Shown here piece after piece: positions 17,385 through 27,288 of a DNA stretch of 41,407 bases. This DNA is from Deltaproteobacteria bacterium (GTDB lineage Bacteria; Desulfobacterota; Desulfarculia; Adiutricales; Adiutricaceae). Positions within the stretch are counted from its first letter, which is position 1; every line of letters begins with the position of its first letter. Below the pieces are notes generated by a model that was given only the letters and a program-made list of their open reading frames with translations, was not told the origin of the DNA and made no database searches. The DNA is taken from assembly GCA_031276635.1 (NCBI GenBank), contig JAISMU010000123.1, forward strand, positions 1 through 41,407, written 5' to 3'. Both the position numbers and the translations under genes were made by a program.

Positions 17385-18302
17385 TTAGCGACGCTTACTG
17401 GCCTTCTTTTTCTGGCGCCTGGTCCCTGTTGATTTCGCTTCCCCGGAAACATTATGGGGCGAGGACATCAACTCCGCTTCCATTTTAGAGATCATCTGAG
17501 ATAATTTATTAAATTTATTGATACACGCGTCCTCCCACTCCTGTTTGCCTTCAAATTTCATAATCAGCTTGTTTAAAAGTTTGTTGGCGGATTGATAATC
17601 TTCTCGCAAATCCCCGTCCAGATAACCCGGGTCCTTTTTTTCCAGGTAAAAGGCGTTGATGAACTTTAACTCGGATACTTTGGTCAATAAATTTAAATTA
17701 GCCTCAGTGATCTGGACGAAATACTTGAGCTTTTTTTTATTTATGCCCTGGGATAACCATTTGGCCGCCTGAACCTGGTCTTGGGGAACCCCGTCGCCCG
17801 CCAAATAGGCCAGCCCCAGTTGGTGTTCTGACTTTTCATGGCCTCGCTCAGCGGCTAAAGCGAACCATTTGGCGGCCTCGCTCAAATCCTTTGGCAGGCC
17901 AAGCGCGCCATTCTTATAGCTTTCAGCCAGCTGGAATTGGGCCATGACCTGCCCGGCCTCCGCGGCCCGGCGCAACCATTTCAAAGCCTCCAGCGTATTC
18001 TTCTCCACGCCCCAATCGCCATCCCTGAGGACGCGCGAGTATCTGACCTGGGCCCCCGGGAAACCAGCCTCAGCGGCCAGACGATACCAGTTGGCCGCCT
18101 TGAGCCCGAGTTTTCGCTCGCCTAAGGCCAACAGCTCGTAAATCTTACCGAGTGTATATTGGGCCTCAACCACCCCTCTCTCGGCTGGCGGCAGAAAAGG
18201 CGATATCACCAAATTCAAGGACAAACTGGATTTATCATTAAAATAGCCTCGCAGGCTATCTAAAAGCTGATCGCCTAAGTCAACTCGCGTGGCCTTTATC
18301 AT
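17385..18302 (-). CDS. Sel1-repeat protein with basic tail
   Basis: This 305-residue cytosolic paralogue has cap VDLGDQLLDSLRGYFNDKSS, about four Sel1 repeats (cores ALKWLRRAAEAGQVMAQFQL and AAKWFALAAERGHEKSEHQL) and the shared module (NLLTKVSELKFINAFYLEKK...DLREDYQSANKLLNKLI). The basic end is TRRQKKKASKRR. The ATG at 18302 with GGGA upstream is preferred to a TTG at 18314. It is a close duplicate of the gene at 16254: differences concentrate in the repeat surfaces, while the module and tail are kept. That pattern would fit divergence of binding partners under a conserved output, but it has not been tested. Confidence 0.87.
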   Translation of the reverse strand: MIKATRVDLGDQLLDSLRGYFNDKSSLSLNLVISPFLPPAERGVVEAQYTLGKIYELLALGERKLGLKAANWYRLAAEAGFPGAQVRYSRVLRDGDWGVEKNTLEALKWLRRAAEAGQVMAQFQLAESYKNGALGLPKDLSEAAKWFALAAERGHEKSEHQLGLAYLAGDGVPQDQVQAAKWLSQGINKKKLKYFVQITEANLNLLTKVSELKFINAFYLEKKDPGYLDGDLREDYQSANKLLNKLIMKFEGKQEWEDACINKFNKLSQMISKMEAELMSSPHNVSGEAKSTGTRRQKKKASKRR

Positions 18303-18470
18303 TTTTATTCCCAAACCAGCTAATATAGCTTTAGCGCTCAGCTGATTAAGCCCGAGGGTTTAAACCGACTTGTCTGTCAGCCTCGCCACTCAACCATATC
18401 TATAAATGAGCGCGAACTGAAACCCGCGGAACCTCGGAGCCAAAAACTGAGCCGACCTGATGGGCGGCGA

Positions 18471-19379
18471 CTAACGACGCCGACCGGCCTTCTTGAGCTT
18501 CCGCTTAAGGGCCTTTTTCGGGGAGATGGGGGCCTTGTTAATAGCGGAAGAAGACGTTTTAGCCTGACGAGCGAGCGAGCCCAGCGCCCTGGATTCGCCT
18601 TCTTCTCCCCAGTCCTGAGCCAGCCTGCCACTTAACAGGCTCAAAGGCCGATCACTTAAAACCGGGCCTTTGGAGTTGGAGTCAAGATCATCGTCGGTAA
18701 AAATCTCGTAAAGATTCGGCCCTACGGCGTCAGACATGAAATGTTGAAAGCTTTTATATTTGGCCCGCCGCAGCAATGACTCTATGTCCTCAACCTTTTC
18801 CTTTTCCCCAATTGGGCTCTCCCCAAGACACCGACGAAACCAAGTGGCCGCCTTGGCCTCGTCTTTGGGCACGCCCTGGCCACTCATATAAGCCTGGCCT
18901 ATCCGGAACTGCGAGGGGACGTAACCTTGCTCCGCGGCTAAAAGACTCCATTTGGCGGACTCGGCCAAGTCCATGGGTAGGCCTTCATCGCTGGTCCCCG
19001 TATATAAATCCGCCAGGCTGAACTGGGCAAAGACGTGCCCCCTCTCCGCGGCCCGACGCAACCATTTGACGGCCTCAATAAAATTTTCCTCGACTATCAG
19101 GCCGTCCTGGTAGGCCATCCACAGTCGATATTGGGCCTCCGGCAAGCCGGTCTCGGCGGCGAGACGATATAATTTCAGAGCTTCCCGCGAGTATCCCTGG
19201 TCATTTTCGCCGATTGTCTCAAAAAACATGGCCAACTTGCACTGGGCCTCAGGCACGCCGCGCTCGGCGTCCATCACAATGAGCTTGACTTTCTTGGAAA
19301 ATTCAACTTTGGAGTATTTCCCATAATTATGGCCAAGACCATCCATCAGCTTTTCACTCAGATCCTTTTCCTTGGGCAC
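18471..19379 (-). CDS. Sel1-repeat protein with basic tail
   Basis: A GTG at 19379 with GGGAG five bases upstream gives a 302-residue product whose N-terminus (KEKDLSEKLMDGLGHNYGKY) lines up with the caps of the paralogues. The frame is open to a TTG at 19589, but those 70 extra residues have no counterpart. About four Sel1 repeats follow (cores AVKWLRRAAERGHVFAQFSL and SAKWSLLAAEQGYVPSQFRI). A diverged post-repeat module contains IESLLRRAKYKSFQHFMSD and a short acidic FTDDDLD. The Ser/Leu-rich linker ends in the basic tail KKALKRKLKKAGRRR. Family role: scaffold or adaptor in the cytosol. Confidence 0.82.
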   Translation of the reverse strand: MPKEKDLSEKLMDGLGHNYGKYSKVEFSKKVKLIVMDAERGVPEAQCKLAMFFETIGENDQGYSREALKLYRLAAETGLPEAQYRLWMAYQDGLIVEENFIEAVKWLRRAAERGHVFAQFSLADLYTGTSDEGLPMDLAESAKWSLLAAEQGYVPSQFRIGQAYMSGQGVPKDEAKAATWFRRCLGESPIGEKEKVEDIESLLRRAKYKSFQHFMSDAVGPNLYEIFTDDDLDSNSKGPVLSDRPLSLLSGRLAQDWGEEGESRALGSLARQAKTSSSAINKAPISPKKALKRKLKKAGRRR

Positions 19380-19604
19380 GAACTCTCCCTTTTTCCCAGC
19401 CTGGCCCTCAGCCTCACTGGCCAGGCTATTTACCACAGTCTTTTGGCAACGCTGGGCCTGAAATAAATTTGACAAACCCTCGGGATTAATGACTCCTGAA
19501 CCCGGCTCCGTGGGGCGAGCCAGACTCGCGGCCAGGGTGGAAATTAAAAACCGCCAGGCTGACCGTGGGCCTTGGCTCTTCAGCCCCAAGGCGCAAAAGA
19601 CGGG

Positions 19605-20834
<1,230 letters not shown>

Positions 20835-20982
20835 AGAATCGCGCTCCCCTTCTCCCTAAACCCTAAAGCCAAACCGGCCTTGCGACTTAAAAGTCTGAGA
20901 GACTGAAAAAAAGATTATTCCGCTGATATTAAAAAAAAGTTGACAGATCGCCGGAACTTGCCAATTTCTTCAAATTTCAAAT

Positions 20983-21010
20983 AATATAATAATATAAATA
21001 CTTTTGTCAA
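20983..21010 (-). promoter_or_regulatory. Likely sigma-70 promoter of the Sel1 array
   Basis: On the minus strand, TTGACA and TATATT are separated by 16 bases. They lie about 150 bases upstream of the GTG at 20834, in an AT-rich spacer. It is the best -35/-10 pair seen before the array. Confidence 0.5.
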
Positions 21011-21190
21011 CAAAAAATCAGCCCTTGAATCTTGACCTTGATTTAGGCCGAAAATCAGAGCCAGTTAAAAAATTATTTTATTTAGTTAATAACATTTAAT
21101 ATACATACAATAATTATAATAAATATTTAATATACTAAAATCATAAATCGGCGACCGCCACTCTGGGCCGAGCCTCGCGCCGCCACCTCA

Positions 21191-21225
21191 TAAAAAAACC
21201 GCCGAAAAGTTCCGGCGGTTTTTGA
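21191..21225 (-). terminator. Rho-independent terminator
   Basis: A stem of AAAAACCGCCG and CGGCGGTTTTT with an 8-base loop is followed on the minus strand by a T-run. It lies 25 bases after the stop of the outer-membrane protein gene. A T-run also follows on the plus strand, so it may act in both directions. Confidence 0.85.
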
Positions 21226-21250
21226 GGGTCAATGGCCAGAGCTGGCCAAA

Positions 21251-22171
21251 TTAATCCATCTGGGTTATGAAAACCGGCACGCTCCAGGTCACCACGGACA
21301 TGGTGCCTTTGGGATTATTGTGAGCGAGCACGTCAAAAAGACAGCGGAAGCTCAATGAGCCCCAGCGACCCAGGCCCACGACGAATTCCGGGCCCAGGGC
21401 GAATCGGGTGGTTCGTTGATCGTTAGCGGCAAGGGTGGGTTTTCCCCGGGAATTGGTGGTTTGCCAAGAGCCAGCCGTGGACACAGCTAGGGCGATATCG
21501 CCCAATTTCTTGCCAATGGAGCTTTCCATATGGAAATTATTGCCCTCCCGCATGTCCGTGTGCCTTTGTTTGTAGCTGATCTCGTAACGCAGCACTGTGG
21601 ACCAGGTCCAGGTCTTGGCCTCGTCAAAGTACCAGGTTAACCCCACCGTGGGCTGGAGGCCAAAATAGCCAAGGCCGGGGCTGGCCGTCTCGCCCTCGCG
21701 GTAATCGCCAATGGGCCAGTGAACCGCCACTGAGGCCAAGGCGTCAAACTTCGGACGGTGCCAGGCGATGGTGACATGGGTATGGGGATCCCCAATGCCA
21801 AAATGATGCTGATCCCCGTTGGGCCCAACCAAGTCCCGGCCCAAACTGTAGTTGGTCACAGGAATGACGATGTCAAACATCAAGTTGCCCGAGAGGATTT
21901 CCACCGGGGTCGACCAGACCAGACGGTGGGTTTGGGTGAAAACCTTCGTGTCAGCGTCCCGAGCGCGAAGTTTTTTCCCATCATTCAAATAATAGTCATC
22001 AGCCTGATACCAAACGTTATACATTAAATAAAACAAGCCTGGCGGCGGCATGGTGGCCAGCATATAGCCGCTGCCACCAGGAGTAAAGTGAGCTTTCGCC
22101 AGGGCCAGGTCCGCCCGGGGCAGAATAAAAGCGCCCAATAAAATAATCAGCGAGAAAAATAGCTTTTTCAT
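21251..22171 (-). CDS. Predicted outer-membrane protein, MetA/phenol-type family
   Basis: The product has 306 residues with a classic signal peptide (KKLFFSLIILLGAFILPRAD...ALA). The mature part alternates aromatic and polar residues in beta-strand fashion and ends near FVVGLGRWGSLSFRCLFDVL. The early segment MPPPGLFYLMYNVWYQADDY followed by THRLVWSTPVEILSGNLMFD recalls the 'MetA-pathway of phenol degradation' family (PF13557), a group of outer-membrane beta-barrel proteins proposed to take up hydrophobic compounds. The assignment is from pattern memory. The ATG at 22171 has AAGGA; the longer frame to 22258 adds a segment before the signal peptide and is rejected. It is a single-gene unit with its own terminator. 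Confidence 0.8.
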   Translation of the reverse strand: MKKLFFSLIILLGAFILPRADLALAKAHFTPGGSGYMLATMPPPGLFYLMYNVWYQADDYYLNDGKKLRARDADTKVFTQTHRLVWSTPVEILSGNLMFDIVIPVTNYSLGRDLVGPNGDQHHFGIGDPHTHVTIAWHRPKFDALASVAVHWPIGDYREGETASPGLGYFGLQPTVGLTWYFDEAKTWTWSTVLRYEISYKQRHTDMREGNNFHMESSIGKKLGDIALAVSTAGSWQTTNSRGKPTLAANDQRTTRFALGPEFVVGLGRWGSLSFRCLFDVLAHNNPKGTMSVVTWSVPVFITQMD

Positions 22172-22738
22172 TTTTCCAGTCCTTAAACACGTTGCTAAAA
22201 TTTGTCCGAGGACGCGATCGCCCAAAAGGTCCTCAGCCAAACGAAAATTAAACAACAACAGGCGACTGATTGAAAAAAATTCAGTTTCAACTTGTTCCGC
22301 TCAATGGCCCAATGGCTTCGGTGGTTAACCTGGAGCCTTCAAAAAAAGAACCGCGATTCCTCGCTTGACCAGTAAATCTGAGTCAAGCCTAAGAAAAAAA
22401 CCTAGCCTTTAACCTCCTAAAGCCCGAGCTGAAGCCTTGACTGCCCCAAATAGCGCCAACCTTCAGTTAAAAGACCTGTTAAGTGTCCAAACGAAACAGG
22501 TTTCCCTTTAAAAAACTGACAGTGGCAGTTAGAAGATCAAAACCTATAAAAAAATTTGAGTATAATTGATTTTACTAAATTATATTCAATGTTGTCAAGC
22601 CCTGAAGGGATCCAGCGCAGTCAGGACGCTTAACATGCTGAGATTATTCAGTAAAAAAAATAATTTCCCGAATACAAAGCCTCAACTAAGCGTCTGGCCG
22701 AACCCATCGAGCTAGCCGGCTTTTTCCTGGTGGCGGCG
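22172..22738. other. Spacer without recognised genes
   Basis: Mixed composition and no convincing ORF. The AT-rich part near 22540-22600 could hold the promoter for the left-going outer-membrane gene, although no strong pair stands out. Confidence 0.4.
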
Positions 22739-22778
22739 AAAAAAAAACCCCCCAGGGCCAGAAGAGGCGCCCGGGAGG
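22739..22778 (-). terminator. Rho-independent terminator of the DUF2726 gene
   Basis: On the minus strand a GC-rich imperfect stem (CCCGGGCGCC with GGCCCTGGGG) runs into nine T residues. It begins about 30 bases after the stop of the gene at 22807. Confidence 0.75.
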
Positions 22779-22806
22779 CGGGATCGCGAAATTTCTAGGA
22801 AAAAAA

Positions 22807-24483
22807 TCAACCCAGGATGTTGCGCCGAATAGTCTCCTGATCGGGTGGCTTATCCCCGCTGTAAAAACGCAAAATGACAAAACCAACCTTCTTGAGGATA
22901 TAATTTCGGGCTTTGTCCTTGTTAGTCTGAGTCCGGCTTTCGTCTATGACCTCCACCACCGCCTTGATGTTGAGCTTAACATCGCAGACAATGAAGCTCA
23001 AGCTTGTGCCATTCAAGACATTGTCCGCGATCTTCTGGTGCTCGGGCTGGCTGGAGGTGGCCTTGACCAATGACCGACAGACCACGTTGGGGAAGATCAG
23101 GTAATTGCTCAAGGCTGACCGCAGAAGCTTGTAATAGACAATCTCGAGCGAGCTCATGAACGGCGTTACCTCATAAGCCACGTCCAAATCCTGAATGGTG
23201 ATCGCCTTCTTGTCCACCGAGCTCTTGGCCGGCTTGGGCAGCTGAGTTTGGTCAATCTGTATGGGCGTGGCCAGCTGAGTTTGGTCGGGGCGAGAGAGGC
23301 GAACCGGCTGGGGCGGTGGGGTCGGGTTCAGATCGTCGAGGTCGTCGGTTACGTCATGAGCCGGGGTTATATTAACCACTGGGGCCCTTGACGAGGCCTT
23401 CGCCGCCGGAGCTGGTCGCGAGGCGGGGGGAGCGGGCGCTGGCTCAACCACCGGGGCCGCGGACGGAACAGCGGCCAGCGGCTCAACTTCCGGGGCCACG
23501 GAGGGGACAGCGGCCAGCGGCTCAACCTCTGGGGCCACCAGGGAAGGAGCCGGCGGCGTAACCACCAGTGGGGCGGGCGGGGGAGCTACCGGGGCAACCA
23601 CTGGGGCGACCACGGGGGCAACCACTGGGGCAACCACTGGCGCGACCACAGGGGCAACCACTGGGGCGACCACTGGGGCGACCACGGTTGGGGCCACGCT
23701 GAGGGGAGCGACCGGCTCCACGACTGGCGGCAGGCTTGGCTCAACAACCGGCAATACCGGGGCCTCAGCTGAAAAATTCGGAATCGGGTCATCAATGAAT
23801 TGGTTGACCGGTTGAGCGGGAACCGAAGAAGGCGGTGGGCTGGCCGACCGCGCCGGGGCGACTGACGGGGCGGTCGCCGGTCGCGGGGCCGCCGGTCTGG
23901 GTGGCGGGGTCAGCCTGGCGGACTCAGGCGGAAATGGTTGAAGCTCTGGAACTGAAGTCAAAATCGGGGGCTCTGGGGGAGCCAAGGGAGCTGGTGGTGG
24001 CCCGGTCTGGGGCCGCGGAGGAATCGAGTAATCCAGCTGAGCCTGAGCCAACGACTGGGTGTCCTCAGGATAGCCCCCCGGCACCGAGCGCAGCTGGACC
24101 GCCCGAAAACCTGCCTCCTGGGCCTGAGGGGCGGCCTGGGGAGCGGCCTGGGGAGCCGGCGGCGGCGGCGAAGTCTCGGTCAGCGGGGTTAGGGGCTGGA
24201 GAACCGGCTCCAGGGTGAGCTGGGCCTCCGAGTCTGGGGCCGGGGCCGGTTGCGGCGACGGTTTTTTTCGGGAAAATCTGGATTTCTTTTCCTTGACAAT
24301 TGACTTTTCAGCTTGTTTCTGGGCCAGTTTCTCAGCCTTCCGCTCGGCGGCCTTCTGCCTTTCCTCAGGGGAAGTCTTCCGTTTCCGAACCACTAACACG
24401 GCCAAAATAACCACAAAGACGAGGATCCCGGCCAGAAGGTACACGAATTCCATGTCGTTGAAATCAAAAGATAGAAAATCCAT
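22807..24483 (-). CDS. Membrane-anchored DUF2726 (nuclease-like) protein
   Basis: The 558-residue product has four parts: an N-terminal transmembrane helix (VYLLAGILVFVVILAVLVV, residues 14-32), a highly charged Lys/Glu helix (38-75), a long Pro/Ala-rich segment (about 75-430) that includes eight or so copies of APVV, and a folded C-terminal domain (about 435-558). That domain resembles DUF2726 (PF10881), related to PD-(D/E)XK nucleases: SSLEIVYYKLLRSAL, FPNVVCRSLV, FIVCDVKLNIKAVVEVID and VGFVILRFY. In many relatives the core reads ELDD-SH; here it is EVIDES, so catalysis is uncertain. The start is supported by AAGG. The design is a domain held away from the membrane on a flexible Pro/Ala arm. 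Substrate and role are unknown. Confidence 0.8.
   Translation of the reverse strand: MDFLSFDFNDMEFVYLLAGILVFVVILAVLVVRKRKTSPEERQKAAERKAEKLAQKQAEKSIVKEKKSRFSRKKPSPQPAPAPDSEAQLTLEPVLQPLTPLTETSPPPPAPQAAPQAAPQAQEAGFRAVQLRSVPGGYPEDTQSLAQAQLDYSIPPRPQTGPPPAPLAPPEPPILTSVPELQPFPPESARLTPPPRPAAPRPATAPSVAPARSASPPPSSVPAQPVNQFIDDPIPNFSAEAPVLPVVEPSLPPVVEPVAPLSVAPTVVAPVVAPVVAPVVAPVVAPVVAPVVAPVVAPVAPPPAPLVVTPPAPSLVAPEVEPLAAVPSVAPEVEPLAAVPSAAPVVEPAPAPPASRPAPAAKASSRAPVVNITPAHDVTDDLDDLNPTPPPQPVRLSRPDQTQLATPIQIDQTQLPKPAKSSVDKKAITIQDLDVAYEVTPFMSSLEIVYYKLLRSALSNYLIFPNVVCRSLVKATSSQPEHQKIADNVLNGTSLSFIVCDVKLNIKAVVEVIDESRTQTNKDKARNYILKKVGFVILRFYSGDKPPDQETIRRNILG
23585..23700 (-). repeat. 12-base tandem repeat encoding APVV
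   Basis: About eight in-frame copies of a 12-base unit (minus-strand consensus close to gccccagtggtt) encode the APVV array of the DUF2726 protein. Copy number could vary without frameshift. Confidence 0.8.
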
Positions 24484-24972
24484 GACACAATCCTTAATGA
24501 TCTGTCAGGCCACCGACATTGGCTGAAAAACCAGAGCCCCGACGGCCCAAGTCAACCAAAACTCCTCAGTGGAGGGCGTTTCCCGGATATTAACGTTATC
24601 AGACTCTAAACGCGCTCTAACAACGAATAATCTATACTATTATTTTACAGAAAATACCACGATTCCGGCCCATTGTCCAACAAAAAAATAACCCAAGGCC
24701 AGGCCAAAAAAAATAACCAATTATTTTCAGGGGTTAAAGGACGCCGCCGTCGTCGCGGCTCAAGCCCGGCTCACGCCTCAATTGGGCTCTCAATTGCTTA
24801 TTTTCAACTCGAATTCGCGGTTATAATACCATATCCAAGAAAAATAGAAAAATCTTGAGCTTGGCCCAACCTGAGCCGTCTGAGTCAGCCGGGCTCAGGA
24901 AAAATCATATTTTTTCGACCCAGAGACCGCCGCCAAGCCGCTCAATGGCGGGGAAAAAATCAGCCCGGCTTT
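24484..24972. other. Spacer between typA and the DUF2726 gene
   Basis: The likely promoter region of the DUF2726 gene is the AT-rich part at about 24590-24660. A short minus-strand hairpin with a T-run (AGCC ggg stem near 24955-24968) just after typA could be a weak terminator. Short ORFs here lack support. Confidence 0.4.
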
Positions 24973-26784
24973 TCAGCGCTGAAGATTTTTTTTCCGCAGC
25001 CGCGTGGATTTGGGCGTCACCTCCAAGACCTCGTCCTCCCGCAGATACTCGATCGCCTCCTCCAACGATAACCGCCTGGGTGGGGTGAGACGGAGAGCCT
25101 CGTCCGAGCCGCTGGCCCGGATGTTGGTGAGCTTTTTCTCTTTGCAGGGATTGACCCAGATATCCTCAGTCCGGGAGTTCTCGCCCACAATCAGGCCTGG
25201 ATAGACCGGATCCCCTGGGCTGGCGAAAATACATCCCCGAGGTTGCAAGTGGTAGAGAGCGTAGGTCACGGCCACGCCCTGCCGATCCGAGACCAGGGAG
25301 CCATTGGCCCGTCCCTTGATCTCCCCGCGCCAGGGGGCGTACCCCATGGACAGGGTGTTCAACAGCCCCGCGCCCCTAGTGTCTGTCATGAATTGCCCCC
25401 GGTAACCAATCAGGCCCCGGGTCGGGGCCTCAGCTTCCAGGCGGGCCCGGCCCGAGCCCTGAGTGAGGAGCTTGAGAATTCGGCCCTTGCGAGCCGAGAG
25501 TTTTTCTGTGATCACGCCCACATACTCCTCAGGCGCGTCAATAACGACCAGCTCCATGGGCTCATGGGGTTGCCCGTCAATCTCCTTGACAATAATCCGC
25601 GGTGGCCCCAGGGTTAACTCAAACCCCTCTCGCCGCATGGTCTCCACCAAAACCGCCAATTGCAACTCTCCCCGGGCCCCGACCTGAAAACTGTCCCCGG
25701 AGCCAGAGGGATCAACGCTCACCCGGATGGAGACGTTATACAGAGCCTCTTTCTCCAGACGAGCCCGGATCTGCCGGGAAGTGAGGATGGAGCCCTCCCG
25801 CCCGGCCAGGGGCGAGGAATTGACGGAAAACTCCATCGTCAGAGTCGGCTCGTCCACCACCACCGGCGGTAGTGGCTCCGGACTCAGAGGATCGGCCACC
25901 GTGTCGCCGATAAAAGCCTCCGGCAGGCCCGCCAAGGCCACAATGTCGCCGGCGGACACCGTCGGCGTCTCCACCCGGTTGAGGCCCTGGTAGATGAAGA
26001 CCGCTCTCAAGGTGGCTTTCTGGGGGGGCTGGCCGACTTTTAAAAGGGTCACCTCCTGGCCGGTCTTCAAAGTTCCCCGTCTTAACGGGCCGATACAAAG
26101 GCGGCCCAGATAGTCTGACCACTCCAGGTTGGTGGCCAAAAACTGGGCCGGGGCCTGAGGATCGCCCTGGGGAGCCGGAATGTCGGCCACAATGGCCTCA
26201 AACAAGGGCAGCAGACTGGGCCGCTCCTCAACTGACGGCTCCAAAGCCTCGGCCAGAGAGCCCCAGGCCGCCCCTATCTTGGCGTTGGAGTAATAAACCG
26301 GAAACTCCAGCTGACTGTCGTCCGCCCCCAGGTCGATCAGAAGGGAATAGATGTCGTCCAGGACTTCCCGAGGCCGCCGGTCAGGCCGGTCAATCTTGTT
26401 GATAACCACTATAATGGGCAGACGTTTCTCTAGAGCTTTGCCAAGCACAAAGCGGGTCTGAGGCAACGGGCCCTCGGAGGCGTCCACCAGCAGCAGGGCC
26501 CCCTCGACCATGGTCAGAGTCCTCTCCACCTCGCCTCCAAAGTCAGCGTGGCCCGGAGTGTCAACAATGTTTATCTTGACCTGGCCAAAATTGATGGAGG
26601 TGTTTTTGGCCATGATGGTGATGCCTTTTTCCCGCTCCAGGTCCAGGTTATCCATAACCCGCTCCCGAACCGCCTGATTCTCCCGAAACAGGCCGCTCTG
26701 CCAGAGCATGGCGTCCACCAGGGTGGTCTTGCCGTGATCAACGTGGGCGATTATGGCCACGTTTCTAATGTCTTCGCGTAGCAT
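24973..26784 (-). CDS. typA: TypA/BipA ribosome-associated GTPase
   Basis: TypA/BipA is a translational GTPase related to EF-G that acts on 50S assembly and adaptation to stress and cold. The G motifs are intact: AHVDHGKTT (residues 13-21), the switch I region [15 protein letters not shown] and NKIDRPDRR. Domain II, the EF-G-like domain V and the TypA-specific C-terminal domain follow, with [37 protein letters not shown] and [15 protein letters not shown]. The C-terminal end is basic ([11 protein letters not shown]). Length 603 is normal. The chosen ATG gives the standard N-terminus ([15 protein letters not shown]); the frame remains open to 26847 without homology. It is read as a single gene, upstream of which lie several terminators. 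Confidence 0.96.
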   Translation of the reverse strand: MLREDIRNVAIIAHVDHGKTTLVDAMLWQSGLFRENQAVRERVMDNLDLEREKGITIMAKNTSINFGQVKINIVDTPGHADFGGEVERTLTMVEGALLLVDASEGPLPQTRFVLGKALEKRLPIIVVINKIDRPDRRPREVLDDIYSLLIDLGADDSQLEFPVYYSNAKIGAAWGSLAEALEPSVEERPSLLPLFEAIVADIPAPQGDPQAPAQFLATNLEWSDYLGRLCIGPLRRGTLKTGQEVTLLKVGQPPQKATLRAVFIYQGLNRVETPTVSAGDIVALAGLPEAFIGDTVADPLSPEPLPPVVVDEPTLTMEFSVNSSPLAGREGSILTSRQIRARLEKEALYNVSIRVSVDPSGSGDSFQVGARGELQLAVLVETMRREGFELTLGPPRIIVKEIDGQPHEPMELVVIDAPEEYVGVITEKLSARKGRILKLLTQGSGRARLEAEAPTRGLIGYRGQFMTDTRGAGLLNTLSMGYAPWRGEIKGRANGSLVSDRQGVAVTYALYHLQPRGCIFASPGDPVYPGLIVGENSRTEDIWVNPCKEKKLTNIRASGSDEALRLTPPRRLSLEEAIEYLREDEVLEVTPKSTRLRKKNLQR

Positions 26785-26829
26785 GGCGGTGAGACAAATC
26801 CTCCAAAATCTGACTAAGACTCGCGCCCT

Positions 26830-26854
26830 AAAAAAAAAACGCCCCAAGGGGCGT
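26830..26854 (-). terminator. Terminator-like hairpin upstream of typA
   Basis: A perfect ACGCCCC-AA-GGGGCGT stem is followed on the minus strand by ten T residues, a textbook intrinsic terminator only 46 bases before the typA ATG. Transcription of typA would have to start after it or read through it. Confidence 0.75.
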
Positions 26855-26929
26855 CAGGCCCGAAAACAGCTCCCCTCCCTCTCGAAACGCGGTCAGGGAT
26901 CGGCCCGAGGGCCAAAAAAAACGCGGCTG

Positions 26930-26962
26930 AAAAAAAAACGCCCCAGGACCGGGAGCCTGGGT
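26930..26962 (-). terminator. Second terminator-like hairpin
   Basis: On the minus strand, CCCAGG-N8-CCTGGG is followed by GCG and nine T residues. Confidence 0.6.
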
Positions 26963-26992
26963 GAAACCCGCGAATCCACCAGACTCAAAATA

Positions 26993-27022
26993 ACCCCGGG
27001 TGGCCACAGAGCCGCCCGGGGT
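26993..27022 (-). terminator. Hairpin after the small Cys-rich gene
   Basis: A 12-base stem (ACCCCGGGTGGC with GCCGCCCGGGGT, one mismatch) and a 6-base loop lie 20 bases after the stop of the gene at 27043. A partial T-run (TTATTTT) follows on the minus strand. Confidence 0.6.
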
Positions 27023-27042
27023 CATTTTGCCAAGAAATCTGG

Positions 27043-27288
27043 TTATTTAATGACAATATTGAGAATTTTCGGCACCGCCAGATGAGGCTGGCCAGACTCG
27101 TTGACCGCCACCACGGGGTCCCCCGTGGCCGAGCTGATCCCCACCTGCGTCAGGCACCCGCATTTTTTGCACCAACGGTGCTCCAACTTGCTGATATCCC
27201 CAGCCTGAACCGCCTCTTCAGCCACCACCATCCAGGCATGGGGTTTACCGTCAATACATAGGCCTATTTGAGGTTTCTGCATGGCCAT
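27043..27288 (-). CDS. Small Cys-rich hypothetical protein
   Basis: The 81-residue product starts behind a clear AAGGA and ends just before a hairpin, so it looks like a real gene. The centre reads HRWCKKCGCLTQV, a CxxCxC arrangement with a nearby His that could bind zinc. The N-terminus (IGLCIDGKPHAWMVVAEEAV) and the repeated charged and Gly-containing turns do not match a family I know. No partner gene is adjacent on the same strand apart from typA, from which it is separated by terminators. Confidence 0.7.
   Translation of the reverse strand: MAMQKPQIGLCIDGKPHAWMVVAEEAVQAGDISKLEHRWCKKCGCLTQVGISSATGDPVVAVNESGQPHLAVPKILNIVIK

Noticed and set aside
18471-19589. Longer Sel1 start (TTG at 19589)
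   Set aside because: The 70 extra residues have no counterpart in four paralogues, while the GTG at 19379 has a perfect ribosome-binding site.
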